In this document: positions 1 through 6,914 of the stretch, piece after piece
How the letters are laid out: every line of letters starts with the position of its first letter
Position numbering within the stretch: the first letter of the stretch is position 1
From: Lysobacterales bacterium
GTDB taxonomy: Bacteria > Pseudomonadota > Gammaproteobacteria > Xanthomonadales > SZUA-36
Direction of reading: 5' to 3'
Assembly (NCBI GenBank): GCA_029287515.1
Contig: JARFQZ010000343.1
Coordinates: 1 to 8,275 of the forward strand
DNA length: 8,275 bases
Made by a program: the position numbers and the translations under genes
The notes under the pieces: model-generated
The model's input: the letters and a program-made list of their open reading frames with translations, nothing else
The model's database searches: none
Told to the model about the DNA's origin: nothing

Positions 1-1217
1 ACGATGGCGTCGTCCACCACGATACCCAGCACCAGGATGAACCCGAACAGGCTCAGCATGTTGACGGTGACATCCACCGTGGGCATCAGGAAAAAGGCGC
101 CCATGAACGCGATGGGCAGGCCCACCATCACCCAGAATGCCAGTTTCAGCCGCAGGAACAGCGCCAGGATCAGGAACACCAGAGCGGCGCCCATGACCAG
201 GTTTTTCACCATCATGTCCAGTCGGCCTTTCAGGTAGTAGCTGACGTCAGCCCAGGCCGCCAGCGAGACGCCCTCGGGCAGACTCGCTGCTTTGCGCTCG
301 ACAAATTCATGCACGGTGGCTGAAATGTCCAGTTCGCTCTGGTTTCCGACCGAAAGCACCTGGATGGAAGTGACCGGATGGCCGTTGTACTCTGAAAACC
401 TCTCACCCTCGACGAATTCGTCACGAATGTGGGCGATGTCCTTGAGCAGAACCCGTGTTCCGTCTTCGTTGGTGCGCACCACGATGTTCTCGAAATCACG
501 GCCGACGTAGGCCTGGCCCTTGGTGCGGACCAGGATGTCGCCGGATTCTGCACGGATAGCGCCGGCCGAAAGGTCCAGTGAACTGCGGCGCACCGCCTGG
601 GCGACCTCCAGCAGGGTCATGCCATAACCCTGCAGTGTGAATTCGCTGACTTCGATACTGATCTCGTAGGGTCTCAGGCCAAAAAATTCCGCCCGCGTGA
701 CGCCGGGCAAAGTAACAATTTCATTCCGGATCTGCCGGGCGAATTCTTTCAGCGTCCGTTCGGCCACGTCGCCATAAACGCTGACGATAACCACCTGTTG
801 CTGAAACTGGGTGCGTGATATGACCGGTTTTTCGGTGTTGTCCGGGAACGTGGAAATCGCATCGACACGGTTCTTGACCTGGTCCATGATGTCGGAGACT
901 TCGTAATCCGCGTGCACTTCCACCTGGACGGTGCCGCTGCCGCGCCTGGCGGTGGACACGATTTCCTCGATGCCTTCGATGTCCTGGATGGCTTCCTCGA
1001 TCTTGATGACCACGCCTTCCTCGACGTCCAGCGGGGTGGCGCCGAGGAAAGGCACGCTGACCGTGATGTAATTGGTGTCGATCCGGGGCTGGATTTCCTT
1101 CTTGATGGTCAGCACGGTGTAAAAACCGCCGACCAGCAGGATGACCATTAGCAGGTTGGCCGCGACCGAATTTCGCGCGAACCAGTTGATCAGGGCGGAG
1201 TAGGGGCCGTAATTCAT
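1..1217 (-). CDS. RND efflux transporter permease, N-terminal part (runs off the left edge)
   Basis: Inner-membrane proton-driven RND pump subunit that works with a periplasmic adaptor and an outer-membrane channel. Only the first 405 residues are present, of roughly 1,000-1,050 usual for the family. Seen: an N-terminal membrane helix at about residues 17-37 after the short amphipathic start NWFARN; a long periplasmic porter region (about 40-335) containing the family-like stretch PFLGATPLDVEEGV (56-69); then hydrophobic helices at about 338-356 and 358-378. The last visible helix ends GIVVDDAI, with D402 and D403 matching the paired aspartates of AcrB helix 4 (D407/D408) used in proton relay. 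The start ATG at 1215-1217 overlaps the adaptor stop as ATGA and has a GGAGG Shine-Dalgarno 7 bases upstream (plus-strand cctcc at 1225-1229). No frame break is seen. Residues and length suggest the HAE1 (drug/hydrophobe) rather than a confirmed metal type, but the substrate cannot be told. Confidence 0.93.
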   Translation of the reverse strand, partial: MNYGPYSALINWFARNSVAANLLMVILLVGGFYTVLTIKKEIQPRIDTNYITVSVPFLGATPLDVEEGVVIKIEEAIQDIEGIEEIVSTARRGSGTVQVEVHADYEVSDIMDQVKNRVDAISTFPDNTEKPVISRTQFQQQVVIVSVYGDVAERTLKEFARQIRNEIVTLPGVTRAEFFGLRPYEISIEVSEFTLQGYGMTLLEVAQAVRRSSLDLSAGAIRAESGDILVRTKGQAYVGRDFENIVVRTNEDGTRVLLKDIAHIRDEFVEGERFSEYNGHPVTSIQVLSVGNQSELDISATVHEFVERKAASLPEGVSLAAWADVSYYLKGRLDMMVKNLVMGAALVFLILALFLRLKLAFWVMVGLPIAFMGAFFLMPTVDVTVNMLSLFGFILVLGIVVDDAI

Positions 1218-2446
1218 GATCCGGCCTCCGGTTCAGCCGGTACGCTGTCGGCTTCCGGTTCTTCACGGGGGGCTGGCGGGTCCTCACCGGTGACTGCCAG
1301 CTGTGTCCCCGGAATGGGTGCGTCCATCGACGTCGTAACAATCAATTCGCCGCCTTCAACGCCCTCGGAGATATACACTTTACGCGGTTCGGCCCGCACC
1401 ACTGTCACCTGCCTGATTTCCAGTTTGCGCTCGGCGTTGGCGACCAGCACCGTGTCATCCGGGCGCAGCACTGCGCGCGGCAGAACCACCACGTCATCGG
1501 CACGCAGCCCCTGGATTTCCGCGCGTACGAAGGAACCCATTTTCAGTTCCGCCTGCCGGCTGAGCCCGAGGACACCGTAAGGGTCCACCACCTCCACCAC
1601 GGCATAGATGACCCGGCTGGCCTCATCGACCACGCCTTCCGTGCGTACGATTTCCGCCTGCCACTCACCGCCGGTGACTGCGCCATCGGCAGTCAAAGTG
1701 ACCGGTACGCGGTACGCCCGGTCCAGGCGTGTGGCGGAGGGCAGCTCAAGGAAGGCGAGATCGCTGTTGGACAGGGGCAGCCGGATTTCCGCCTTGTCGA
1801 TGGAAAACGTTACGCCCAGCGGTGTGCCGGGGGCGACATACTGGCCGACATCGACGAGCTTGGAGCGAACCAGCCCGTCATACGGCACCTTGATCCGCGT
1901 GCGCTTGAGGTCCCGCTCCGCTTCCTGTAGTTCGGCTTCCGCGGCCTGGACGGCGGCCCTGGCTTCGGCCAGTTGGGGAATGCGTAATGTCAGCTCAGAA
2001 GGCTCACCCTCGCGGCCCAGGTTGTTCCAGTCTTTCAGGGCCTGGTCGGAACGGGCTTGCTGTTCCGATAACTGGGCTTTCCGCGCCGCGAGCACTGCCT
2101 GTGCGCGCAGCAGGCCGGTTTCGTAGTCGCTGGGATCGATTTGCAGCAGTACCTCGCCTTTGCGGAAGAAGCCGCCGGCGATGAAATTCTCCGAAACGGA
2201 AACAATCTGGCCGGGGACTTCGGCAACCAGGGCAGTCTCGGTTCTGGGTCTGACCGTGCCCTGGGAGTGAACAGAGAAGTTCAGCGACGCCACTTCGGCC
2301 GGGATAGCATCGATGCGCACGGCCGGGTTGACCTCCTCTTTCCGGTCCGGGCGTTTGCCCTTGGCGACCGATACCATCACCACCACGGTCAGGACCGAAA
2401 GGACGATCAATACCAATGGCAGTATGTATTTGAAAAACTTACGCAT
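1214..2446 (-). CDS. RND efflux periplasmic adaptor subunit (membrane fusion protein)
   Basis: Periplasmic adaptor (HlyD/AcrA-like) linking an RND permease to an outer-membrane channel; 410 aa, normal for the family. Seen: a basic N-terminus MRKFFK and a single hydrophobic segment at about residues 8-28 with no lipobox cysteine, so an uncleaved anchor is more likely than a lipoprotein. The two lipoyl-like half motifs are at about 72-105 and 185-215 (IKVPYDGLVRS and VGQYVAPGTPLG). They flank an Ala/Glu/Gln-rich segment (about 110-182) that would form the alpha-helical hairpin. Beta-barrel and membrane-proximal domains follow (about 216-385). The C-terminus is a 24-residue acidic Pro/Glu/Ala-rich tail (387-410), probably disordered. 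The start at 2446 has GGAGAG 8 bases upstream (plus-strand ctctcc 2455-2460). It is the first gene of the operon and overlaps the permease start by 4 bases. Confidence 0.93.
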   Translation of the reverse strand: MRKFFKYILPLVLIVLSVLTVVVMVSVAKGKRPDRKEEVNPAVRIDAIPAEVASLNFSVHSQGTVRPRTETALVAEVPGQIVSVSENFIAGGFFRKGEVLLQIDPSDYETGLLRAQAVLAARKAQLSEQQARSDQALKDWNNLGREGEPSELTLRIPQLAEARAAVQAAEAELQEAERDLKRTRIKVPYDGLVRSKLVDVGQYVAPGTPLGVTFSIDKAEIRLPLSNSDLAFLELPSATRLDRAYRVPVTLTADGAVTGGEWQAEIVRTEGVVDEASRVIYAVVEVVDPYGVLGLSRQAELKMGSFVRAEIQGLRADDVVVLPRAVLRPDDTVLVANAERKLEIRQVTVVRAEPRKVYISEGVEGGELIVTTSMDAPIPGTQLAVTGEDPPAPREEPEADSVPAEPEAGS

Positions 2447-2464
2447 GCTGATGTCTCTCCCATA

Positions 2465-2479
2465 ACCCCGGATCGGGGT
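2465..2479 (-). other. Small GC-rich hairpin in the efflux operon leader
   Basis: A perfect inverted repeat with 6-base arms (ACCCCG / CGGGGT) and a 3-base loop (GAT). It lies in the predicted untranslated leader of the efflux transcript, with its near edge 4 bases upstream of the GGAGAG ribosome-binding site. It has no T-run on either side, so it is not a convincing terminator. It could be a leader stem affecting initiation, or chance. Confidence 0.3.
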
Positions 2480-2503
2480 GGCACCACATTATGACCTCAC
2501 CGG

Positions 2504-2532
2504 ATTATCCCAGTTGCAGGGCACGCTGTCAT
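2504..2532 (-). promoter_or_regulatory. Predicted sigma70 promoter of the efflux operon
   Basis: On the minus strand, a -35 box ATGACA (plus-strand 2527-2532, 5 of 6 to TTGACA) is followed after exactly 17 bases by a -10 box GATAAT (2504-2509, 5 of 6 to TATAAT). A TG one base upstream of the -10 (plus-strand ca at 2511-2512) gives an extended -10. Transcription would begin near 2497, giving a leader of about 50 bases before the adaptor ATG at 2446. The match is good by eye; no experiment is implied. Confidence 0.55.
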
Positions 2533-2551
2533 AGGGCAAAAGTTTGAGAGT

Positions 2552-2564
2552 GCGATTAAATCGC
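2552..2564. promoter_or_regulatory. 13-base perfect inverted repeat, candidate operator
   Basis: GCGATT-A-AATCGC is a perfect palindrome with 6-base arms around one central base. It lies between the two divergent promoters and overlaps the candidate -35 box of the map promoter, while lying about 20 bases upstream of the efflux -35. A position like this suits a repressor site, but no known operator consensus is recognised and one such palindrome could occur by chance. Confidence 0.3.
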
Positions 2565-2584
2565 CTGCCAATGCCATGTACAAT
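2556..2584 (+). promoter_or_regulatory. Weak candidate promoter for the map-glnD-dap operon
   Basis: A -10-like TACAAT (2579-2584, 5 of 6) is preceded at 17 bases by TTAAAT (2556-2561, only 3 of 6 to TTGACA). Transcription would begin near 2591, about 30 bases before the map ATG. If so, the in-frame upstream ATG at 2576 would not be transcribed. TTGAGA at 2544-2549 is a better -35 in isolation but has no -10 at suitable spacing. Confidence 0.35.
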
Positions 2585-2620
2585 ACGCTTTTGACCGACC
2601 TGGCTGTAGTGCGTTCAAAC

Positions 2621-3388
2621 ATGGGCATCATTCTTAAATCAAAAGACGAGATCGAGCAGATGCGCGTTGCAGGGCAGCTTGCAGCAGAAGTTCTGCAGAT
2701 GATTCGTCCCCATGTTCAGCCAGGAATAACGACCGGTGAACTGGACAAAATCTGTCATGAGTACATCACCGGACGGCAGAAAGCGATTCCGGCGCCGCTC
2801 AACTACCGCGGATTTCCTCGATCCATCTGCACGTCCGTGAATAACGTCATCTGTCACGGAATCCCCGGTGAGAAGCGCCTGAAAGACGGCGATATCATCA
2901 ATATCGATATCACGGTGATCAAGAACGGCTGGCATGGTGACACCAGCAAGATGTTCCAGGTCGGCAAGCCCACGATCAGGGGCAGGCGAATTTGCGACAT
3001 TGCCTATCGTTCGATGGTCACGGGCATCGAAATGGTGGCGCCGGGTGTGAAACTCGGCGACATCGGCCACGCAATCCAGAAATACGCCGAGGGGCAAAGC
3101 GGCTCGGTCGTCAGGGAATATTGCGGTCACGGCATCGGCCAGGGTTTTCACGAGGACCCGCAGGTGCTGCATTACGGACGCAAGGGAACCGGCATCAAAC
3201 TGGTTCCGGGCATGGTGTTCACGATTGAACCCATGATCAACCTTGGGCGGCGGGACACCAAGCTGCTGCCGGACGGCTGGACCGTCGTGACCAAGGACCG
3301 CAGCCTGTCCGCACAATGGGAACATACCATCGCCGTCACCGATGACGGTTACGACGTGCTCACCCGTCTGCCAGGGGATGTTCTTTGA
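2621..3388 (+). CDS. map: Methionine aminopeptidase, type I
   Basis: Cytosolic metalloprotease that removes the initiator methionine from new proteins when the next residue is small. 255 aa, close to E. coli Map (264). The whole chain is recognisable, from KDEIEQMRVAG at residues 8-18 to the end. All five metal ligands are present: D96 (in NIDITV), D107 (in HGDTSKMF), H170 (in YCGHGIG), E203 (in TIEPM) and E234 (in QWEHT). The active-site histidines H79 (VICHGIP) and H177 are also kept. It lacks the N-terminal zinc-finger extension found in eukaryotic type I enzymes. The start chosen, ATG 2621, aligns with the E. coli N-terminus. An in-frame ATG at 2576 would add 15 residues unlike the family and would fall before the predicted transcription start. 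No clear Shine-Dalgarno precedes 2621. The gene leads the operon and its stop overlaps glnD. Confidence 0.97.
   Translation: MGIILKSKDEIEQMRVAGQLAAEVLQMIRPHVQPGITTGELDKICHEYITGRQKAIPAPLNYRGFPRSICTSVNNVICHGIPGEKRLKDGDIINIDITVIKNGWHGDTSKMFQVGKPTIRGRRICDIAYRSMVTGIEMVAPGVKLGDIGHAIQKYAEGQSGSVVREYCGHGIGQGFHEDPQVLHYGRKGTGIKLVPGMVFTIEPMINLGRRDTKLLPDGWTVVTKDRSLSAQWEHTIAVTDDGYDVLTRLPGDVL
3373..3378 (+). promoter_or_regulatory. Ribosome-binding site that bears on the glnD start
   Basis: AGGGGA inside the end of map lies 6 bases before TTG 3385 but 12 bases before the in-frame ATG 3391. The spacing favours the TTG, which forms a TTGA overlap with the map stop. Because the two starts differ by only two codons, the protein is nearly unaffected. 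Confidence 0.45.
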
Positions 3389-6093
3389 CCATGCATGGAC
3401 GCCTGGCGGCATTGCCGGCAACGCGTGATTGCCTGGACCTCGACCAGATCAGGAAACTGGAAAGTGACGGCGTCATCGAGCTGGATGGCAAGGGCGCCGC
3501 CGGGGAAATTTCAAAGTTGCGCGACTATCTTCGTTCCGGTATGGAAAAGGCCGATGCCTTGCTGGCCGAGCGGTTCTGGAGTGGGGAGGACGTCGTTCAG
3601 CTGGTGCATTCCCGGGCCTGGGTGATGGAGCAATTGCTGTTGCTCGCCTGGCGAAAACTGGTCGCTTTCAAACAAGGCATCAGCCTCGTTGCCGTCGGGG
3701 GTTACGGGCGGGGCGAGCTGCATCCCGCTTCCGATATCGATCTGCTGATCCTGCTCGACGACAACATTGACAAGGCCTCGGTGAAAAACGAACTGGAAGC
3801 GTTTGTCCAGTTGCTCTGGGATGCCGGATTTTACCTGGGCCACAGCGTCAGGACAGTTTCGGAATGCGCGGAGGACGCGGCAGAAGACGTGGTGACCGCC
3901 ACGACATTCATGGAGTCACGCTTGCTGGCCGGTTCGATGGAGTTGTTCGACGAGATGCTGCAACAGACTTCGGTCGAACGCATCTGGAGCGCAGGCGATT
4001 TTTTCGAAGCCAAGTTCCAGGAACAGAAGCAGCGGCATGAGCGCTTCCATGAAACGGCATACAACCTCGAACCGAACATCAAGGAAGGGCCCGGTGGGCT
4101 TCGCGATATCCAGATGATTTCATGGGTGGCGCGCCGTCACCTGGGGGCGCCGACCCTGCATGGCCTCGTCGAAAACGGTTTTATCAGTGAATCCGAGCAC
4201 AATGACCTGGTCGGGGGACAGCATTTCCTGTGGCGGGTGCGTTTCGCGCTGCATGACCTCGCCGGCAGGGCGGAAGACCGCCTGTTGTTTGATTATCAAC
4301 GCCAGATCGCGGAACGGTTCGGCTTCACTGACAGTGCTGCCACGCTGGCGGTCGAGCAGTTCATGCAGCTTTATTACCGCACGGTCATGCGGCTGGAGCG
4401 CCTGAACGAAAGCCTGTTGCAGGTGTTCCAGGAGGCGCTTCTTTCGACCGGTGAGGATGAAATTGTCGAATTGAACGATGATTTCCAGGCCCGAAACGGA
4501 TTCGTCGAGCTGAGCAACAGCCAGGTATTCGCGGACCGCCCGGTTGCCCTGATGGAGCTTTTCGTACTGCTGGCCCGCAACCAGCAACTCAAGGGCGTAA
4601 CCGCCTCCACCATTCGGGCTATCCGAGACCACCTGTACCTGGTTGACGAAGAATTCCGCTGTAACGGGGAAGTGACCGCCTTTTTCCTGGAACTGCTGCG
4701 GCAACCTGAGGGCGTGTATACGCAGCTTCAGCGTATGAACCGCTATGGCGTGCTGGCAGCGTTCATTCCCGCGTTCGGCAAAATTGTCGGCCGGATGCAG
4801 TACGACCTGTTCCACGTCTACACCGTCGATCAGCACACCCTGTTCGTGGTTAGAAACCTGCGCCGCTTCGCCTATGGCAAGTACAAAGAGCGTTTTCCGC
4901 ACGCACGTTCTGTATTCAAGCGAATCGCCAAGCCCGAGCTGTTGTACCTTGCGGCCATATTTCACGATATAGGCAAGGGCCGTGGCGGGGATCACTCCGA
5001 ACTTGGCGCGGTGGACGCGGAAGCCTTCTGCGCCATGCTGGACATCGAGCCGTCGGAGCGGGACATGGTTTGCTGGCTCGTCCGTTGTCACTTGCTGATG
5101 TCACAGACATCCCAGCGAAAAGACCTGTCGGACCCTGAAAACATCCAGGCGTTTGCCGAACTGGTGGGCAATACGCGATACCTCGACCACCTGTACCTGT
5201 TGACCGTTGCCGATATCGCCGGCACCAGCCCCAAGTTGTGGAATAACTGGAAGAACAAGTTGCTGTGGGAGCTCTATCTTTCTTCCGGCGAAGCGCTGCG
5301 CCGGGGTCTCGAGAACCCGATCAAGCGGGCGACCCGCATCCGCGAAACCCGTGCGGCCGCCATGAGCCGGCTGGTCAGGGCCGATGTCGATACTGCTGCA
5401 GTCAATGAGCTGTGGGAGACGCTGCCGGATTATGCGTTCTGGCGTCTCAGCCCTGACCAATTGGTGTGGACAACCGAGATGCTGGTCAGTGACCCGAAAC
5501 GTGGCCCGCGTATCGCGGTGCGGCCGGTTCAACCGCACGGCGTGTCCGAACTGCTGGTCAGTGTTCCCGATTACAGCGGATTGTTTGCCGGCATCACTTC
5601 GATCCTCGATGAAATGGGGCTGGATGTTATGTCCGCACGTGTCCTGACCACGATCAACGGCTGGAGCTATGACCTGTTTCAGCTGATGGATCAGCATGGT
5701 GAAATCGTCAATGAAGTGGACGCGGCGGAACTGGTCCGCAGGCTGGAGAAAGCCACGAGCAGTCAAAAAACCAGGGCGCCCGTCAAGCGCACGGTCCCAC
5801 GCCGTTTACGGCATTTTTCCGGAACTCCGGATATTCACTTCACCAGGGATCCGGACAATGCAGGATCCGTTCTGCATGTCCGCTGCAACGACCGCCCGGG
5901 ATTGCTGTCGCGAATCGCCGCCGCCATCTACTCGCAGGGCGCCCAGGTGCACAACGCACGGATCGCGACCTTCGGCGAGCGCGTGGAGGATACATTCCTG
6001 ATCAGCGATGCGGACCACCAACCGCTCGAGAGCGGGGCCAGGAAGGCGTTGACCGAAACATTGAAGAACCACATCGAAGAAGAAGCGGGTTGA
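3385..6093 (+). CDS. glnD: Bifunctional PII uridylyltransferase / uridylyl-removing enzyme
   Basis: Glutamine sensor of nitrogen control. In the known family it adds UMP to PII (GlnB/GlnK) when glutamine is low and removes it when glutamine is high, thereby steering glutamine synthetase activity and NtrBC. 902 aa from the TTG start, near the usual 890-900. Domains in order: nucleotidyltransferase with GGYGRGEL at residues 105-112 and catalytic D117 and D119 in SDIDL; the conserved KEGPGGLRDIQ region at 233-243; an HD hydrolase domain with H484, H527-D528 (FHDIGKG), H537, H569 and D610; then two C-terminal ACT domains, at about 720-795 (VPDYSGLFAGI) and 828-902 (NDRPGLLSRIAAAI), which bind glutamine in the family. 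All catalytic motifs are intact. The start is ambiguous between TTG 3385 and ATG 3391. The stop overlaps the dapD ATG by one base (TGATG). Confidence 0.97.
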   Translation: MTMHGRLAALPATRDCLDLDQIRKLESDGVIELDGKGAAGEISKLRDYLRSGMEKADALLAERFWSGEDVVQLVHSRAWVMEQLLLLAWRKLVAFKQGISLVAVGGYGRGELHPASDIDLLILLDDNIDKASVKNELEAFVQLLWDAGFYLGHSVRTVSECAEDAAEDVVTATTFMESRLLAGSMELFDEMLQQTSVERIWSAGDFFEAKFQEQKQRHERFHETAYNLEPNIKEGPGGLRDIQMISWVARRHLGAPTLHGLVENGFISESEHNDLVGGQHFLWRVRFALHDLAGRAEDRLLFDYQRQIAERFGFTDSAATLAVEQFMQLYYRTVMRLERLNESLLQVFQEALLSTGEDEIVELNDDFQARNGFVELSNSQVFADRPVALMELFVLLARNQQLKGVTASTIRAIRDHLYLVDEEFRCNGEVTAFFLELLRQPEGVYTQLQRMNRYGVLAAFIPAFGKIVGRMQYDLFHVYTVDQHTLFVVRNLRRFAYGKYKERFPHARSVFKRIAKPELLYLAAIFHDIGKGRGGDHSELGAVDAEAFCAMLDIEPSERDMVCWLVRCHLLMSQTSQRKDLSDPENIQAFAELVGNTRYLDHLYLLTVADIAGTSPKLWNNWKNKLLWELYLSSGEALRRGLENPIKRATRIRETRAAAMSRLVRADVDTAAVNELWETLPDYAFWRLSPDQLVWTTEMLVSDPKRGPRIAVRPVQPHGVSELLVSVPDYSGLFAGITSILDEMGLDVMSARVLTTINGWSYDLFQLMDQHGEIVNEVDAAELVRRLEKATSSQKTRAPVKRTVPRRLRHFSGTPDIHFTRDPDNAGSVLHVRCNDRPGLLSRIAAAIYSQGAQVHNARIATFGERVEDTFLISDADHQPLESGARKALTETLKNHIEEEAG

Positions 6094-6914
6094 TGAAGGC
6101 ATTGATTGAATCAGCATGGGATCGCCGGGAGACACTCTCTCCCGTGACGGCGCCAACGGAGTTGAAACGAGCGGTCGAGGACTGTCTCGACGGGCTTGAA
6201 ACCGGGGCCATGAGGGTCGCTGAGCCGCTCGGCCCGCCGGGTGAGTGGAAAGTCAATCAATGGCTGAAAAAGGCCGTCTTGCTGTCATTCCGCCTGCATG
6301 AAAACGAGGTGATCGACGCCGGATTCACGCAATTTTTTGACAAGCTGCCCCTGCGGTGGGGACAAGGCAGCCACAATCCGATTGACCAGGTCGGCGCCAG
6401 GGTTGTGCCGCCGGCCACGGTCCGGCGGGGAGCGCACATCGGTCACGATGCCGTGCTGATGCCCAGTTATGTGAATATCGGCGCCTGGGTGGGGCCCGGG
6501 ACCATGGTGGATACCTGGGCGACGGTTGGCTCCTGCGCGCAGATCGGCGCAAACGTCCATCTGTCGGGTGGTGTCGGAATTGGAGGTGTGTTGGAACCCC
6601 TGCAGGCCAATCCGACCATCATCGAGGACGACTGTTTCGTGGGGGCGCGGTCAGAGGTCGTTGAAGGCGTCATCGTTGAGCGTGGAAGCGTGCTTTCGAT
6701 GGGTGTCTACATCGGGCAGAGCACCAAGATTTATAACCGCGAAACCGGTGAGATACTGCGGGGCCGGGTTCCGGCGGGTTCGGTCGTAGTGCCCGGAACG
6801 TTGCCTGCAAAAGACGGCAGCCACTCGCTTTACTGCGCAGTAATCGTCAAGCAGGTGGATGAGAAAACCCGTGCCAGCACGGGCGTCAACGAGATTCTGC
6901 GAAATGTTGAGTGA
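6093..6914 (+). CDS. dapD: 2,3,4,5-tetrahydropyridine-2,6-dicarboxylate N-succinyltransferase
   Basis: Cytosolic enzyme that transfers succinyl from succinyl-CoA to tetrahydrodipicolinate, the first committed step of the succinylase branch to meso-diaminopimelate and lysine. 273 aa, against 274 in E. coli. An N-terminal helical domain (about 1-100, with NQWLKKAVLLSFR at 55-67) is followed by a left-handed beta-helix of hexapeptide repeats (about 103-240) and a short C-terminal part. The stretch VLMPSYVNIGAWV to GVLEPLQANPTIIEDD (121-180) is nearly identical to the E. coli protein. D140 (MVDTWATVGS) and E188 (GARSEVVEG) occupy the positions proposed as catalytic in mycobacterial DapD. The start is ATG 6093, overlapping the glnD stop by one base. 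A TTG one codon earlier also fits but is less likely. A purine-rich GAAGAAGAAG lies upstream. The order map-glnD-dapD matches E. coli. Confidence 0.97.
   Translation: MKALIESAWDRRETLSPVTAPTELKRAVEDCLDGLETGAMRVAEPLGPPGEWKVNQWLKKAVLLSFRLHENEVIDAGFTQFFDKLPLRWGQGSHNPIDQVGARVVPPATVRRGAHIGHDAVLMPSYVNIGAWVGPGTMVDTWATVGSCAQIGANVHLSGGVGIGGVLEPLQANPTIIEDDCFVGARSEVVEGVIVERGSVLSMGVYIGQSTKIYNRETGEILRGRVPAGSVVVPGTLPAKDGSHSLYCAVIVKQVDEKTRASTGVNEILRNVE

Noticed and set aside
721..1341. Minus-strand open frame (206 codons) spanning the adaptor-permease junction in another frame
   Set aside because: The low-complexity Arg/His/Pro/Gly-rich product is typical of an out-of-frame GC-rich reading. The true permease and adaptor frames cover the same DNA.
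1608..2126. Plus-strand open frame (172 codons) opposite the adaptor gene
   Set aside because: Ser/Arg/Ala-rich, no recognisable domain, and wholly antisense to a well-supported gene.
2465..2479. Hairpin considered as a transcription terminator
   Set aside because: The stem is only 6 bases and no T-run follows on either strand. It also sits in front of a gene start rather than after a gene end.
2576..2620. Upstream ATG that would extend Map by 15 residues
   Set aside because: The extension has no counterpart in E. coli Map, has no ribosome-binding site, and overlaps the predicted -10 box.
2639..3421. Open frame (260 codons) on the minus strand, antisense to map
   Set aside because: It mirrors the conserved map gene, has no recognisable motifs, and is explained by base composition.
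4120..5091. Long open frame (323 codons) on the minus strand, antisense to glnD
   Set aside because: It lies wholly inside glnD, whose motifs are intact. Its product shows no recognisable family, and GC-rich codon usage commonly leaves such open antisense frames.
5101..5766. Open frame (221 codons) on the minus strand, antisense to the 3' part of glnD
   Set aside because: It is a shadow of glnD, with no family resemblance or ribosome-binding signal of note.
6859..6903. Upstream in-frame ATG that would extend YffB by 15 residues
   Set aside because: It would overlap dapD by 56 bases, and the added residues are just dapD read in another frame; homologues begin near residue 8 of the shorter form.
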